A stretch of 64,000 nt of DNA. Source: Oscillospiraceae bacterium (GTDB lineage: Bacteria; Bacillota; Clostridia; Oscillospirales; Oscillospiraceae). The notes beneath the pieces are model-generated. The model did not search any database, was not told the origin of the DNA, and saw only the letters and a program-made list of their open reading frames with translations. The position numbers and the translations under genes are program-made. Positions 37,303-45,674 of the stretch are shown in pieces. The DNA lies in the NCBI GenBank assembly GCA_015068325.1, contig SVKQ01000012.1:1-64000 (forward strand). The letters run 5' to 3'. Within the stretch, counting starts at the first letter, position 1. Each line of letters starts with the position of its first letter.

Positions 37303-38697
37303 ATGAAAACTATGAAGAAGCTCATGGCCTGCGCGGTTGCGCTGGTCATGGTGCTCACCACAGTCTTCGCCGGCATGACGACTGCCTACGCGGCTGACGC
37401 CGCTGTAGAACTGCAGACCGCCAAGAGCGGAGACAACGTGACCGTCAGCCTGGTCGCCAAGTCCGACTTCAATGTCGGCGGCCTGGAGGGCACTTTCTCC
37501 TATGATGCGAATGCCTTCACCAGTGCCGGCGAAGTTACCTCCGATCTGCTGGAGGTGAACGAGAACGCCAGCACCGGCAAGATCATGCTGGATACCGGCA
37601 GCAACTTGGATATCAAGGCTGGCGATGTGTTGGCTGTTTGGACCTTCACCACTGCCGATGCCTTTGCCAAGGACACCGATTATACCTTCACTTTCCAGCT
37701 GGAGGATGCCTACAACTTTGATCTGGACAGCTATGATTGGGCCGAGGAGACCCTGACCGTCACCTATAACGAGCCCGATGAGGTAGAGCCTACCGAACCC
37801 AACAAGGTCGTGGATCTGTCCGACATCACCATCACCAAGGTCATCGAGGGCGAGGGCTATGAGACCACCACCTTCACCTTCACGGTGACCGCCGTGACCG
37901 ACGGCGCTCCCGCGATCGAGGATTTGACCATCGCTTCTGACGGCACCAGCCTGAGCGTGTCTCTGCCCAGCGAGGTGGAGTTCCCCAACGGCGGCGTGTT
38001 TGAATACACCGTGGCCGAGGTGCAGGATGCTACCGATGAGGCGTGGACGTATGACGACGCCACTTTCACCCTGAAGCTGGAGATCGAGCCCTACAATGAG
38101 AACGGTGACCTGAAGCTGGATGCCGTTGTCGTGAGCGATGCCTCCGGCGAGAAGGTTGATGCGATCGAGTTCACCAACAAGTATGAGCCGACTGCTTTTA
38201 CCACCCTGACCGTGAAGAAGGTCGTCGAGGGCGAGGGTGACAACCCCCTGTACGCGGATAAGGAGTTCTCTTTCACCATTACCTTCGTCGCTCCCGAGGG
38301 TGTGACCGAGGATATCACGGTGGGCAACGACACCATCACCGCCCCCTATGAGACCTATGAGTTCACCTTGAAAAACGGCGACGAGCTGACCTTTGAGAAC
38401 ATCCCTGTGGGCACCACCTACACGCTGGTAGAGTCCGGCGAGGAGTACTACACCGGCGCCGCTGAGGTCGTCTCCGGCGAGACCAAGTCCTCTGTGGAGG
38501 GCGAGTACGCCGCCGACCTGACCGTGAACGGTACCGCCGCCGACGGTGAGAACGGCGTCACCGTTACCAACACCTACAGCATCACGCCTCCCACCGGCGT
38601 TACCATCCACAGCGAGATGATCGTTGTCATGGCGCTGGTCATGGTGGCCCTGCTGGGCAGCTTCGTGCTGAGTCGGAAACTGCGTCGCACCAGATAA
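37303..38697 (+). CDS. Sortase-anchored surface protein: cohesin-like domain plus Spy0128-type pilin domains, TPPTG sorting signal
   Basis: Signal peptide; cohesin-like AVELQTAKSGDNVTVSLVAKSDFNVGGLEGTFSYD...; pilin-like DLSDITITKVIEGEGYETTTFTFTV...FTNKYEP; C-terminus TPPTGVTIHSEMIVVMALVMVALLGSFVLSRKLRRTR. Confidence 0.8.
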   Translation: MKTMKKLMACAVALVMVLTTVFAGMTTAYAADAAVELQTAKSGDNVTVSLVAKSDFNVGGLEGTFSYDANAFTSAGEVTSDLLEVNENASTGKIMLDTGSNLDIKAGDVLAVWTFTTADAFAKDTDYTFTFQLEDAYNFDLDSYDWAEETLTVTYNEPDEVEPTEPNKVVDLSDITITKVIEGEGYETTTFTFTVTAVTDGAPAIEDLTIASDGTSLSVSLPSEVEFPNGGVFEYTVAEVQDATDEAWTYDDATFTLKLEIEPYNENGDLKLDAVVVSDASGEKVDAIEFTNKYEPTAFTTLTVKKVVEGEGDNPLYADKEFSFTITFVAPEGVTEDITVGNDTITAPYETYEFTLKNGDELTFENIPVGTTYTLVESGEEYYTGAAEVVSGETKSSVEGEYAADLTVNGTAADGENGVTVTNTYSITPPTGVTIHSEMIVVMALVMVALLGSFVLSRKLRRTR

Positions 38698-38724
38698 GGA
38701 GCAACGCAACGCGGAAGGAGCAAA

Positions 38725-39807
38725 ATGATGAAGAAAACGCTGGTATCCCTGTGTACAGCGCTGCTCTTTATGGTGCTCTTGGTTTGTCCCGCGCAGGCGA
38801 CAGAACTAGGGTCCTCCGTTTCGCTGCCTGTGACCCAAAACGTTACGGTAGAGGGAAGCGGAGTAGTGGCTGACAGCGCCGTGGTGAACTATACCCTCAC
38901 CGCGCTGACCAGCGGCGCTCCCATGCCCGCCGGAGCGACCGGAAGCACGTTTCAGTTTACGCTGACCGGCGAGCAGGACTATGAGATCCCGGCGATCACG
39001 TTTACCGCCGAGGGCACATGGGACTACAGCCTTACTGCCGCCAGCAGTACGGCCACGGTTACGCCTGAAAGCGTCACGGTCTCCTTTATGGTTGTCAGAT
39101 CCGCTGACGGTTTGACCGCCATGGTGACCATTGAGCTACCTAGCGGCGAAAAGGGTGAACTGGACTTTACGGCGGTGGTGAGCGGCAGCGACGAGCCGAC
39201 ACCTCCGGACGAGCCGACGCCGCCGGACGAGCCGACACCTCCGGACGAGCCGACGCCGCCGGATGAGCCGACGCCGCCGGATGAGCCTGTGACGCCGGTC
39301 ACACCGGTTACCCCCGTGACGCCTGTGGGCCCTGACGAGCCGGAGAATCCGGATGAGCCTGAAAACCCGGACGAACCGACACCGCCGGATGAGCCCGTGA
39401 CGCCCGATGAGCCGACACCACCGGATGAGCCTGTGACGCCCGATGAGCCGATCGACGACCCCGATACGCCTTTGATCCCCGGCGAGGGGAAAGCGTGGGC
39501 ACTCGTCAACTTGATCTGCACCGTTCTCACGGCTGTGGTGGGTGGCGGTATGGTCGCCACCTTCTTCGGCAAGAAGAAGAGCGAAAATGCCGGTCAGAGC
39601 CGCGGCAGCGCGAAGGGAACGAAGTTCCTGGGCATCCTGCCGGCTGCCGGTGCCGTGGTGGCGTTCCTCCTGACAGAGGATATGCGTCTGCCTATGCAGA
39701 TAACGGATAAGTGGACGCTGCTCATGGTCGGTATCCTTGCGGTCAACGGTGTACTGGCCTATGTGACCCGCCGCAAAAAGGTAGCAGAGGAGAAAACCTC
39801 CGTCTGA
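38725..39807 (+). CDS. Surface protein with pilin-like domain, DEPTPP repeats and C-terminal membrane segments
   Basis: Signal peptide MKKTLVSLCTALLFMVLLVCPAQA; Spy0128-like NVTVEGSGVVADSAVVNYTLTALTSGAPMP...; (DEPTPP)n linker; three C-terminal hydrophobic segments. Confidence 0.75.
   Translation: MMKKTLVSLCTALLFMVLLVCPAQATELGSSVSLPVTQNVTVEGSGVVADSAVVNYTLTALTSGAPMPAGATGSTFQFTLTGEQDYEIPAITFTAEGTWDYSLTAASSTATVTPESVTVSFMVVRSADGLTAMVTIELPSGEKGELDFTAVVSGSDEPTPPDEPTPPDEPTPPDEPTPPDEPTPPDEPVTPVTPVTPVTPVGPDEPENPDEPENPDEPTPPDEPVTPDEPTPPDEPVTPDEPIDDPDTPLIPGEGKAWALVNLICTVLTAVVGGGMVATFFGKKKSENAGQSRGSAKGTKFLGILPAAGAVVAFLLTEDMRLPMQITDKWTLLMVGILAVNGVLAYVTRRKKVAEEKTSV
39193..39453 (+). repeat. 18-bp coding tandem repeat (DEPTPP units)
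   Basis: Repeated gagccgac(a/g)cc(t/g)ccgga(c/t) units encoding DEPTPP / DEPVTP. Confidence 0.85.
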
Positions 39808-39877
39808 TCGCACCGCGGGAAAGTGAAAAAAGAGAGCTTTCTGTAACCGAGAGTGAAACTATTTCTCAATTGGCAGC

Positions 39878-39908
39878 AAGGCCGCGCCGGAAAAACCGGC
39901 GCGGCCTT
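39878..39908 (+). terminator. Stem-loop separating pilin genes from downstream genes
   Basis: AAGGCCGCGCCGG-aaaaa-CCGGCGCGGCCTT; only a weak T-tract follows. Confidence 0.55.
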
Positions 39909-39949
39909 GATCCATTCTGGAGAGAGACGGCTTGTCGTCAAATTGCGCC

Positions 39950-39979
39950 TTGACGATGAGCTGTGGCAGCAGGTATAAT
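39950..39979 (+). promoter_or_regulatory. Promoter of cohesin-like/sortase operon
   Basis: TTGACG-N18-TATAAT. Confidence 0.5.
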
Positions 39980-40032
39980 ACAAGTGTATTGATGTCGGCG
40001 TATCCCGCGCCGCAGACGAGAGGAGTCGATGG

Positions 40033-41535
40033 ATGATGCGTTTTTTAAAGAAAGCGGCTGCTGTTTTGCTGACATTTGTGCTGACAATGGCTTTTTGGGG
40101 CGGTGTGTGCGAGACCAACGCCGCCGGGAAGGGAATGACCATGGAGTTGTCCCACTCCGGCGACACGGTAACCGTGGCGTTGGTGGCAGACGATGATTTG
40201 AATTTCGGCGGGTTTTCCGGCACCTTCAGCTACGATGAAACGGCCTTTGACTTTGTGACCTGCCGCTCCGGCGTACTCAGACCGACAGTCAACGTGAGCG
40301 GCAGAAAATTTATGGCGGACACCAGCAGTGACCTGAACGTGTCGGCCGGTACTTCCGTCCTGGTGTTTACTTACCAGATATCTGAAGGGTTTGACGAGAA
40401 CAAGACATATACCTTTGCTGTGAATCTGGATTCTGTCTACAATTATGACTTGGCCGACTATCCCTGGAGCAAGGGAATCGCATTCACCGCTGTCTGCGGC
40501 GATGACACGCAGCCGGGCGGTGACGGCACGCAGCCGGGCGGCAATGACACGCAGCCGGGCGGCGACGACACGCAGCCGGGCGGCAACGACACGCAACCGG
40601 GCGGCGACGACACGCAGCCGGGCGGCGACGACACGCAGCCGGGCGGCGACGGCACGCAGCCGGGCGGCGACGACACGCAGCCGGGCGGCGACGACACACA
40701 ACCGGGCGATGACACGCAACCGGGCGGCAGTAACACGCAGCCGGGCAGCAGTGACACACGGCCGGACGGCGATGACACACAGCCAGGCGGTGACGATAGC
40801 AAACCGGATGACAATAAGAACGACAACAAGGACGAGCAAGGGAGCAAAGACAACAAGAGCGACAAGACCAATGACACGGATGCGACCTCTGAGTCCGGTA
40901 CCCATACAGTGACCTACAAGGATGAGAAGGGCCGCGTGCTGTACGTAGAGACGGTGGAGGACGGTGAGACCCTTTTGGAGCCCGCTGTGCCGGCTGGTTT
41001 GGGAAAGTGGATGCTGGGCGATGAGGAATATGACTTCACGCAAGCGGTGGACAGCGACCTGACGCTGGTGGTACAGCGCCCGGAGGAGGAACAGGATCCC
41101 TACAGCACCCTCATGATCCGCCTGCGTGCAGAGAACGTGCCAGAGGCAGACTTTGATTTGGCGATCCATTTCTACGCGCCCGCGGGCGTCGACTTCAAGC
41201 TGGAGAGCGTTGCCTTCAGCATGCGCTCCGGCGAGGAACTGGCTTATGCTGTTCCGGCGGGTACAACCTATGAGCTGACGCTCAACGGCGGCAACAGTCC
41301 CGGCTCCCGGGCCGCCATCATCGCCAACGGCAGGGAGCAGCCCGGAGTGAAGGGCGCTGCCGGTGCGGATCTGCTGATCACCTCTACGGTCGGCGAAGGG
41401 GAAAACAGCGTGGAGATCACAGTGGGTGCCGCCTCCGGTGGGCCGACCCTCTATGTGTTGATTGCACTGGTCGTGGTTGCGGCGGCAATTGCCGCCTGGG
41501 TCCTGTCCCGCAATCGCCGCTATCCCAAAAAGTAA
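40033..41535 (+). CDS. Cohesin-like surface protein with DTQPGG repeat linker and C-terminal TM anchor
   Basis: MELSHSGDTVTVALVADDDLNFGGFSGTFSYDETAF... aligns with the cohesin-like domain of 37303..38697; repeats; TLYVLIALVVVAAAIAAWVLSRNRRYPKK tail. Confidence 0.8.
   Translation: MMRFLKKAAAVLLTFVLTMAFWGGVCETNAAGKGMTMELSHSGDTVTVALVADDDLNFGGFSGTFSYDETAFDFVTCRSGVLRPTVNVSGRKFMADTSSDLNVSAGTSVLVFTYQISEGFDENKTYTFAVNLDSVYNYDLADYPWSKGIAFTAVCGDDTQPGGDGTQPGGNDTQPGGDDTQPGGNDTQPGGDDTQPGGDDTQPGGDGTQPGGDDTQPGGDDTQPGDDTQPGGSNTQPGSSDTRPDGDDTQPGGDDSKPDDNKNDNKDEQGSKDNKSDKTNDTDATSESGTHTVTYKDEKGRVLYVETVEDGETLLEPAVPAGLGKWMLGDEEYDFTQAVDSDLTLVVQRPEEEQDPYSTLMIRLRAENVPEADFDLAIHFYAPAGVDFKLESVAFSMRSGEELAYAVPAGTTYELTLNGGNSPGSRAAIIANGREQPGVKGAAGADLLITSTVGEGENSVEITVGAASGGPTLYVLIALVVVAAAIAAWVLSRNRRYPKK
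40501..40800 (+). repeat. 18-bp coding tandem repeat GACACGCAGCCGGGCGGC (DTQPGG)
   Basis: About 15 near-identical 18-bp units in frame with the host ORF. Confidence 0.9.
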
Positions 41536-41555
41536 GTGGTGCACCTATTTCTCTG

Positions 41556-42461
41556 ATGGGGTCGATGTCAATGGAAAAGACCTTGCGAATTCTGATACGG
41601 AGCATTGAGCGCATAGTGAGCACTGCTTTTCTGGCAGTGCTCCTCTTGCTGCTGTTTTTTGCCGTCTATGTGACCGTGAGCGACCGACGCATCGTGGCGG
41701 AGGCCAGTAGCGCTGTCTACGAGAGCTACAAGCCCACAGAGGACGGCTCTGCCTCCTTTGACGAGCTGGTATCCATCAATCACGACGTGGTAGGCTGGCT
41801 GACCATGGATGACACCAAGATCGACTATCCGCTGGTCCGGGGACGCAACAACGAGATCTACATCAACACCGCTGTTTCCGGGGAGTTCAGCCTGTCCGGC
41901 TCGCTGTTTCTTGATTTCCGCAATGCCGCGGACTTCAGCGATCCGCTGTCCATCGTCTACGGCCACAACATGGCCGGTGACGTGATGTTCGGCGGCATCG
42001 ACAACTATGCCGATCCCTCCTACTATGCCGACCACCTGACCGGCACATTGTTCTGCGGAGGGGAGTACTACAAGCTGGAGGTATTTGCCTATTTTGAGGC
42101 AGATGGGCACGACATGCGCGTCTATGCCCCTCGATTGCAGCCGACGGAATGTGCCGATTGGCTGGAGATGGTCGGCGCCTTGGCGGTAAACCGGGCCGAG
42201 ATGCTGCCGGAAGAGGGACCCATCCTGCTGATGAGCACCTGCGCCGTCGGTGAGACCAACGGCCGGAATCTGTTGGCCGCTGCCATACGGCCCGGCGGAT
42301 CGCCGCCACCGGTAACGGAGAGCCATAAGAGTCGCAGCGGTGGTCTGCTGGCTCCCTCTGCGGAGGAGCGATCTCCGTGGGTCTATCTGGTGCCTGCCGG
42401 CGTTGTGCTGTTGGGGCTGACTGTGCTGTACGCGGCGCTGAGACGAAGGAAAAAGAGGTGA
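41556..42461 (+). CDS. Class B-type sortase
   Basis: SINHDVVGWLTMDDTKIDYPLVRGRNNEIYINTAVSGEFSLSGSLFLDFRN...IVYGHNM...LMSTCAVGETNGRNLLAA (catalytic His, Cys, Arg). Confidence 0.88.
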   Translation: MGSMSMEKTLRILIRSIERIVSTAFLAVLLLLLFFAVYVTVSDRRIVAEASSAVYESYKPTEDGSASFDELVSINHDVVGWLTMDDTKIDYPLVRGRNNEIYINTAVSGEFSLSGSLFLDFRNAADFSDPLSIVYGHNMAGDVMFGGIDNYADPSYYADHLTGTLFCGGEYYKLEVFAYFEADGHDMRVYAPRLQPTECADWLEMVGALAVNRAEMLPEEGPILLMSTCAVGETNGRNLLAAAIRPGGSPPPVTESHKSRSGGLLAPSAEERSPWVYLVPAGVVLLGLTVLYAALRRRKKR

Positions 42462-42467
42462 GCGGCT

Positions 42468-43232
42468 ATGGAACACAGAGAGAACAACCTCCCGGAGCAT
42501 GACGCAGAGCTGGAGCAGATTCTCAGCGAGGCGCGGGATATGGCGGTGGAAATAGCGGAGCCGCTGCCCCGGGCAGAGGCACCTGCTCCTGTCTCGGACG
42601 AGCCTGCGGTGCCTGTCCCAATATCTGACAACGCGCCTGACAGCGGGAAGAAAAAGATGGCGCGGGAGAAGAAAGAAAAGCAGGAGAAGACATCCCGCGC
42701 CGCCGACAGCAAGAAGGCGGCGGAGGAAAAGAAGGGCAGTGGGCTGTTGCCTGATCTGATCGCTCTGCTGCTGCGCGTGGGATGGATCGCCTTCGTTTTT
42801 GCCGTTCTGTTGCTGGTGGTCTGCGGCATCACGGTGAACAACGGCAACCGCATGGCGCCCTCCTTCCATGACCGGGATGTGGTGATCTACTACCGCTTGG
42901 CCCGCGACATTGAGGCCGGTGAGGTAGTGGTATACCAGGCGGAGAACGGCCGCCTGCTGGTGGGGCGCGTGATAGCTGCCGCCGGCGATGCGGTGGATAT
43001 CGACGAAAAGGGTGTGCGCATCAACGGCTACTATCAGGCGGAGCTGTATGCCCGGGGCGACACAGTACTCTTTGAGGGCGGCACCGCCCTGCCGGTGACG
43101 CTGGGGACGGGTGAATACTTCATCTTGTGCGACGACCGCTCCCAAAGCAGCGACAGCCGGACCTTTGGACCTGTTCCGGAGAGCCGAATCAAGGGCCGTG
43201 TGATGCTGATGATCCGTCAGCGCGATTTTTGA
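42468..43232 (+). CDS. Signal peptidase I-like protein, apparently catalytically inactive (SipA-like)
   Basis: NNGNRMAPSFHDRDVVIYYRL where the canonical motif has SM; LLVGRVIAAAGDAVDI where canonical has KRVIGxPGD; retains fold motifs GEYFILCDDRSQSSDSRTFGPVPESRIKGRV. Confidence 0.75.
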   Translation: MEHRENNLPEHDAELEQILSEARDMAVEIAEPLPRAEAPAPVSDEPAVPVPISDNAPDSGKKKMAREKKEKQEKTSRAADSKKAAEEKKGSGLLPDLIALLLRVGWIAFVFAVLLLVVCGITVNNGNRMAPSFHDRDVVIYYRLARDIEAGEVVVYQAENGRLLVGRVIAAAGDAVDIDEKGVRINGYYQAELYARGDTVLFEGGTALPVTLGTGEYFILCDDRSQSSDSRTFGPVPESRIKGRVMLMIRQRDF

Positions 43233-43259
43233 CAATATTATTGATGGGAGGGCACAGCG

Positions 43260-45560
43260 ATGATTTGGACGGGAAATGGGATATTTATTCTGCAGACCGG
43301 GCAAACGGGTTATGCCTTCCGCACTGCGCAGGGCGGCGTGCTGCAGCATCTCTATTACGGACGCCGTCTGCCGAGAACGGAAGACTATCTTCTGGCGCCG
43401 GTAACGCTGAATCAACCGGGCAACGCCCTGCTGGACGGCGGATCATGCCGGGAGGATCTGCTGCAGGAGGCGGGGACTGCCGGATGGGGAGACCTGCGCC
43501 AGTCGTTGGTGGAGGTGCGCCTGCCGGACGGCGGACGCGCCTGTGATTTTCACTTTTCCCACTTTGAGCGGCCTGCGTCCGCCGCGCCGGAGGGCCTGCC
43601 TGCCGCCGTCGGCGGCGAGACACTGAAGGTGGTGCTGAAGGAGCGCAGCCACGACGTCTATCTGGAGCTGTACTACACGGTGTTCGAGGAGACAGATGTG
43701 ATCGTCCGCTGGTGCCGTCTGGTCAATGACAGTGCTGAAACTGTGTGGGTGGAGCGGCTCATGAGTACGCAGTTGGATCTCCCGGCGGATGACTACGATC
43801 TCATTACGTTCCGGGGGGCCTGGGCGCGGGAGATGGATCTGGTGCGCCAGAATCTGGAGGGCCAGCTCTGCTGGTCCAGCAGTGCCGGCGTCAGCTCCAA
43901 CCGCTGCAACCCCTTCGCCATGGTCTGCCGCCGGGATGCCGGCGAGGAGCACGGTGACGTATGGGCGCTGAATCTTCTCTATTCCGGCAACCATCTGGGT
44001 ACGGCAGAGCGCAGCGCCTACAGCGCCATTCGGCTGACACAGGGAATAGGCGGCCTGTGCTGGCAGCTGCTGCCGGGCAGCTTCTTCGATACGCCCCAGG
44101 CGGTGATGACCTATTCACCGCAGGGCTTTGGCGGCATCAGCCGTCAGATGCACCCCTTTGTGCGCCGCCATATTGTGCGGGGCTACTGGCAGGACCGGGA
44201 GCGCCCGGTGCTGGTGAACAGCTGGGAGGCGCTCTACTTCAAGGTCAGCGCCCGCCGCGTGACGCAGCTGGCCCGCAGCGCTAAAGAGATCGGCGCAGAG
44301 CTGCTGGTGCTGGACGACGGGTGGTTCAAGGGCCGCAGCAGCGACGACCGCGCTTTGGGAGACTGGACAGCCGACCGGAAGAAGCTGCCGGACGGGCTGG
44401 CGTCATTGGCAAAGGATGTCAAAGCCCAGGGAGTGGACTTTGGCCTGTGGGTGGAGCCGGAGATGGTCAGCGAGAATTCCGACCTGTTCCGCGCTCATCC
44501 GGATTGGATCCTGGGCCACCGGGATCAGGCGATCGGACGCAACCAGTATGTGCTGGATCTGACCCGGCCGGAGGTATGCCGCTATGTGACTGAAACCATG
44601 CGGTCGCTGCTGTATGAGGCGGATATCCGCTACATCAAGTGGGACATGAACCGTATCCTGGGCGACACGTTCACTCCGTCGCTGCCGGCGGTGCGGCAGG
44701 GCGAGGCGGCACACCGCTACGTCCTGGGCCTGTACAGTATCCTGCGGGAGCTGACGGAGGCCTTTCCACAGGTGCTGTTTGAGAGCTGCGCCAGCGGCGG
44801 CAATCGGTTCGATCTGGGTATGCTGTGCTATATGCCCCAGATTTGGGCCAGCGACAACACGGACGCCTCCTGCCGCGCCCGCATCCAATGGGGTTACAGC
44901 TACGGGTACCCCCAATCGGTACTGGGGTGCCATGTTTCTGACGCGCCCAACCACCAAACGCTGCGCCGTACGCCGCTGGAGAGCCGTTTCAGCGTGGCTG
45001 CCATAGGTCTGCTGGGCTATGAGATGGACCCGGGCGTGTTGAGCGCCGACCGCCGCCAGCGGATCCGGGAGCAAATTGAGACATACAAGGCCCGCCGCCG
45101 ATTGTTCCAGTTTGGGCAGATGTATCGCTGCCCCTGCCCGGACGGCGAAACGCTGACCGTGACAGTAGCAGAGGATGGCAGCGAGGCCGCCGCCGTACAT
45201 TTTGTGGCCCTGAACGCAGCCAATCCTGCGCAACACCCCCTGCGACTGCGGGGCTTGGCACCGGAAAAAACGTACCGGCTGGCCAACCGCCCCGCAGAGG
45301 TGCGGATGAAGGATTTTGGCTCTCTGGTCAACTATATGGCGCCCATTCGTATCCGTGCCGGCTCCCTGGTGGAGAGTGTGGCGGACCGGGTAGTGAAGCT
45401 GCCGGCGGACCAGCTGGAGCTCACTGCCTCCGGTGCGGCGCTGTGCGCAGGCGGCTTCTGGCCCGTGCAGCCTTTCGGCGGCACCGGCTTCAATGAGGGA
45501 ACCAGACTGATGAAGGACTTCGACAGTCGCCTCTATTTCCTGTCTGAGGTGGAGGGATAA
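43260..45560 (+). CDS. Alpha-galactosidase (GH36)
   Basis: LVLDDGWFKGR..., FGLWVEPEMVSENSDLFRAHPDW, YIKWDMNR, FESCASGGNRFDLGMLCYMPQIWASDNTD. Confidence 0.93.
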   Translation: MIWTGNGIFILQTGQTGYAFRTAQGGVLQHLYYGRRLPRTEDYLLAPVTLNQPGNALLDGGSCREDLLQEAGTAGWGDLRQSLVEVRLPDGGRACDFHFSHFERPASAAPEGLPAAVGGETLKVVLKERSHDVYLELYYTVFEETDVIVRWCRLVNDSAETVWVERLMSTQLDLPADDYDLITFRGAWAREMDLVRQNLEGQLCWSSSAGVSSNRCNPFAMVCRRDAGEEHGDVWALNLLYSGNHLGTAERSAYSAIRLTQGIGGLCWQLLPGSFFDTPQAVMTYSPQGFGGISRQMHPFVRRHIVRGYWQDRERPVLVNSWEALYFKVSARRVTQLARSAKEIGAELLVLDDGWFKGRSSDDRALGDWTADRKKLPDGLASLAKDVKAQGVDFGLWVEPEMVSENSDLFRAHPDWILGHRDQAIGRNQYVLDLTRPEVCRYVTETMRSLLYEADIRYIKWDMNRILGDTFTPSLPAVRQGEAAHRYVLGLYSILRELTEAFPQVLFESCASGGNRFDLGMLCYMPQIWASDNTDASCRARIQWGYSYGYPQSVLGCHVSDAPNHQTLRRTPLESRFSVAAIGLLGYEMDPGVLSADRRQRIREQIETYKARRRLFQFGQMYRCPCPDGETLTVTVAEDGSEAAAVHFVALNAANPAQHPLRLRGLAPEKTYRLANRPAEVRMKDFGSLVNYMAPIRIRAGSLVESVADRVVKLPADQLELTASGAALCAGGFWPVQPFGGTGFNEGTRLMKDFDSRLYFLSEVEG

Positions 45561-45569
45561 GTAAAAAGA

Positions 45570-45607
45570 AGAGGGGCGGGAGGCTGCAACCTCCCGCCTC
45601 TCTTTTA
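45570..45607 (+). terminator. Terminator
   Basis: GAGGGGCGGGAGG-ctgcaa-CCTCCCGCCTCTCTTTT. Confidence 0.7.
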
Positions 45608-45674
45608 TGCCGCGCGCGGCATAGGGACTTCCTGTGGCATCATACGATGTCCATACAGAAAAGGAGGGGACCCT

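Noticed and set aside
36850-38709. 619-aa minus-strand ORF opposite the pilin gene
   Set aside because: Antisense of the cohesin/pilin protein; no RBS or plausible domain.
39193-40800. CRISPR-like tandem repetition
   Set aside because: Units are contiguous 18-bp in-frame coding repeats without unique spacers; no cas genes.
40458-40877. Collagen-like PPGCVSS repeat protein (minus strand) and CRHRPAACRR frame
   Set aside because: Other-frame translations of the 18-bp DTQPGG repeat; only the plus frame is in a full-length signal-peptide-bearing ORF.
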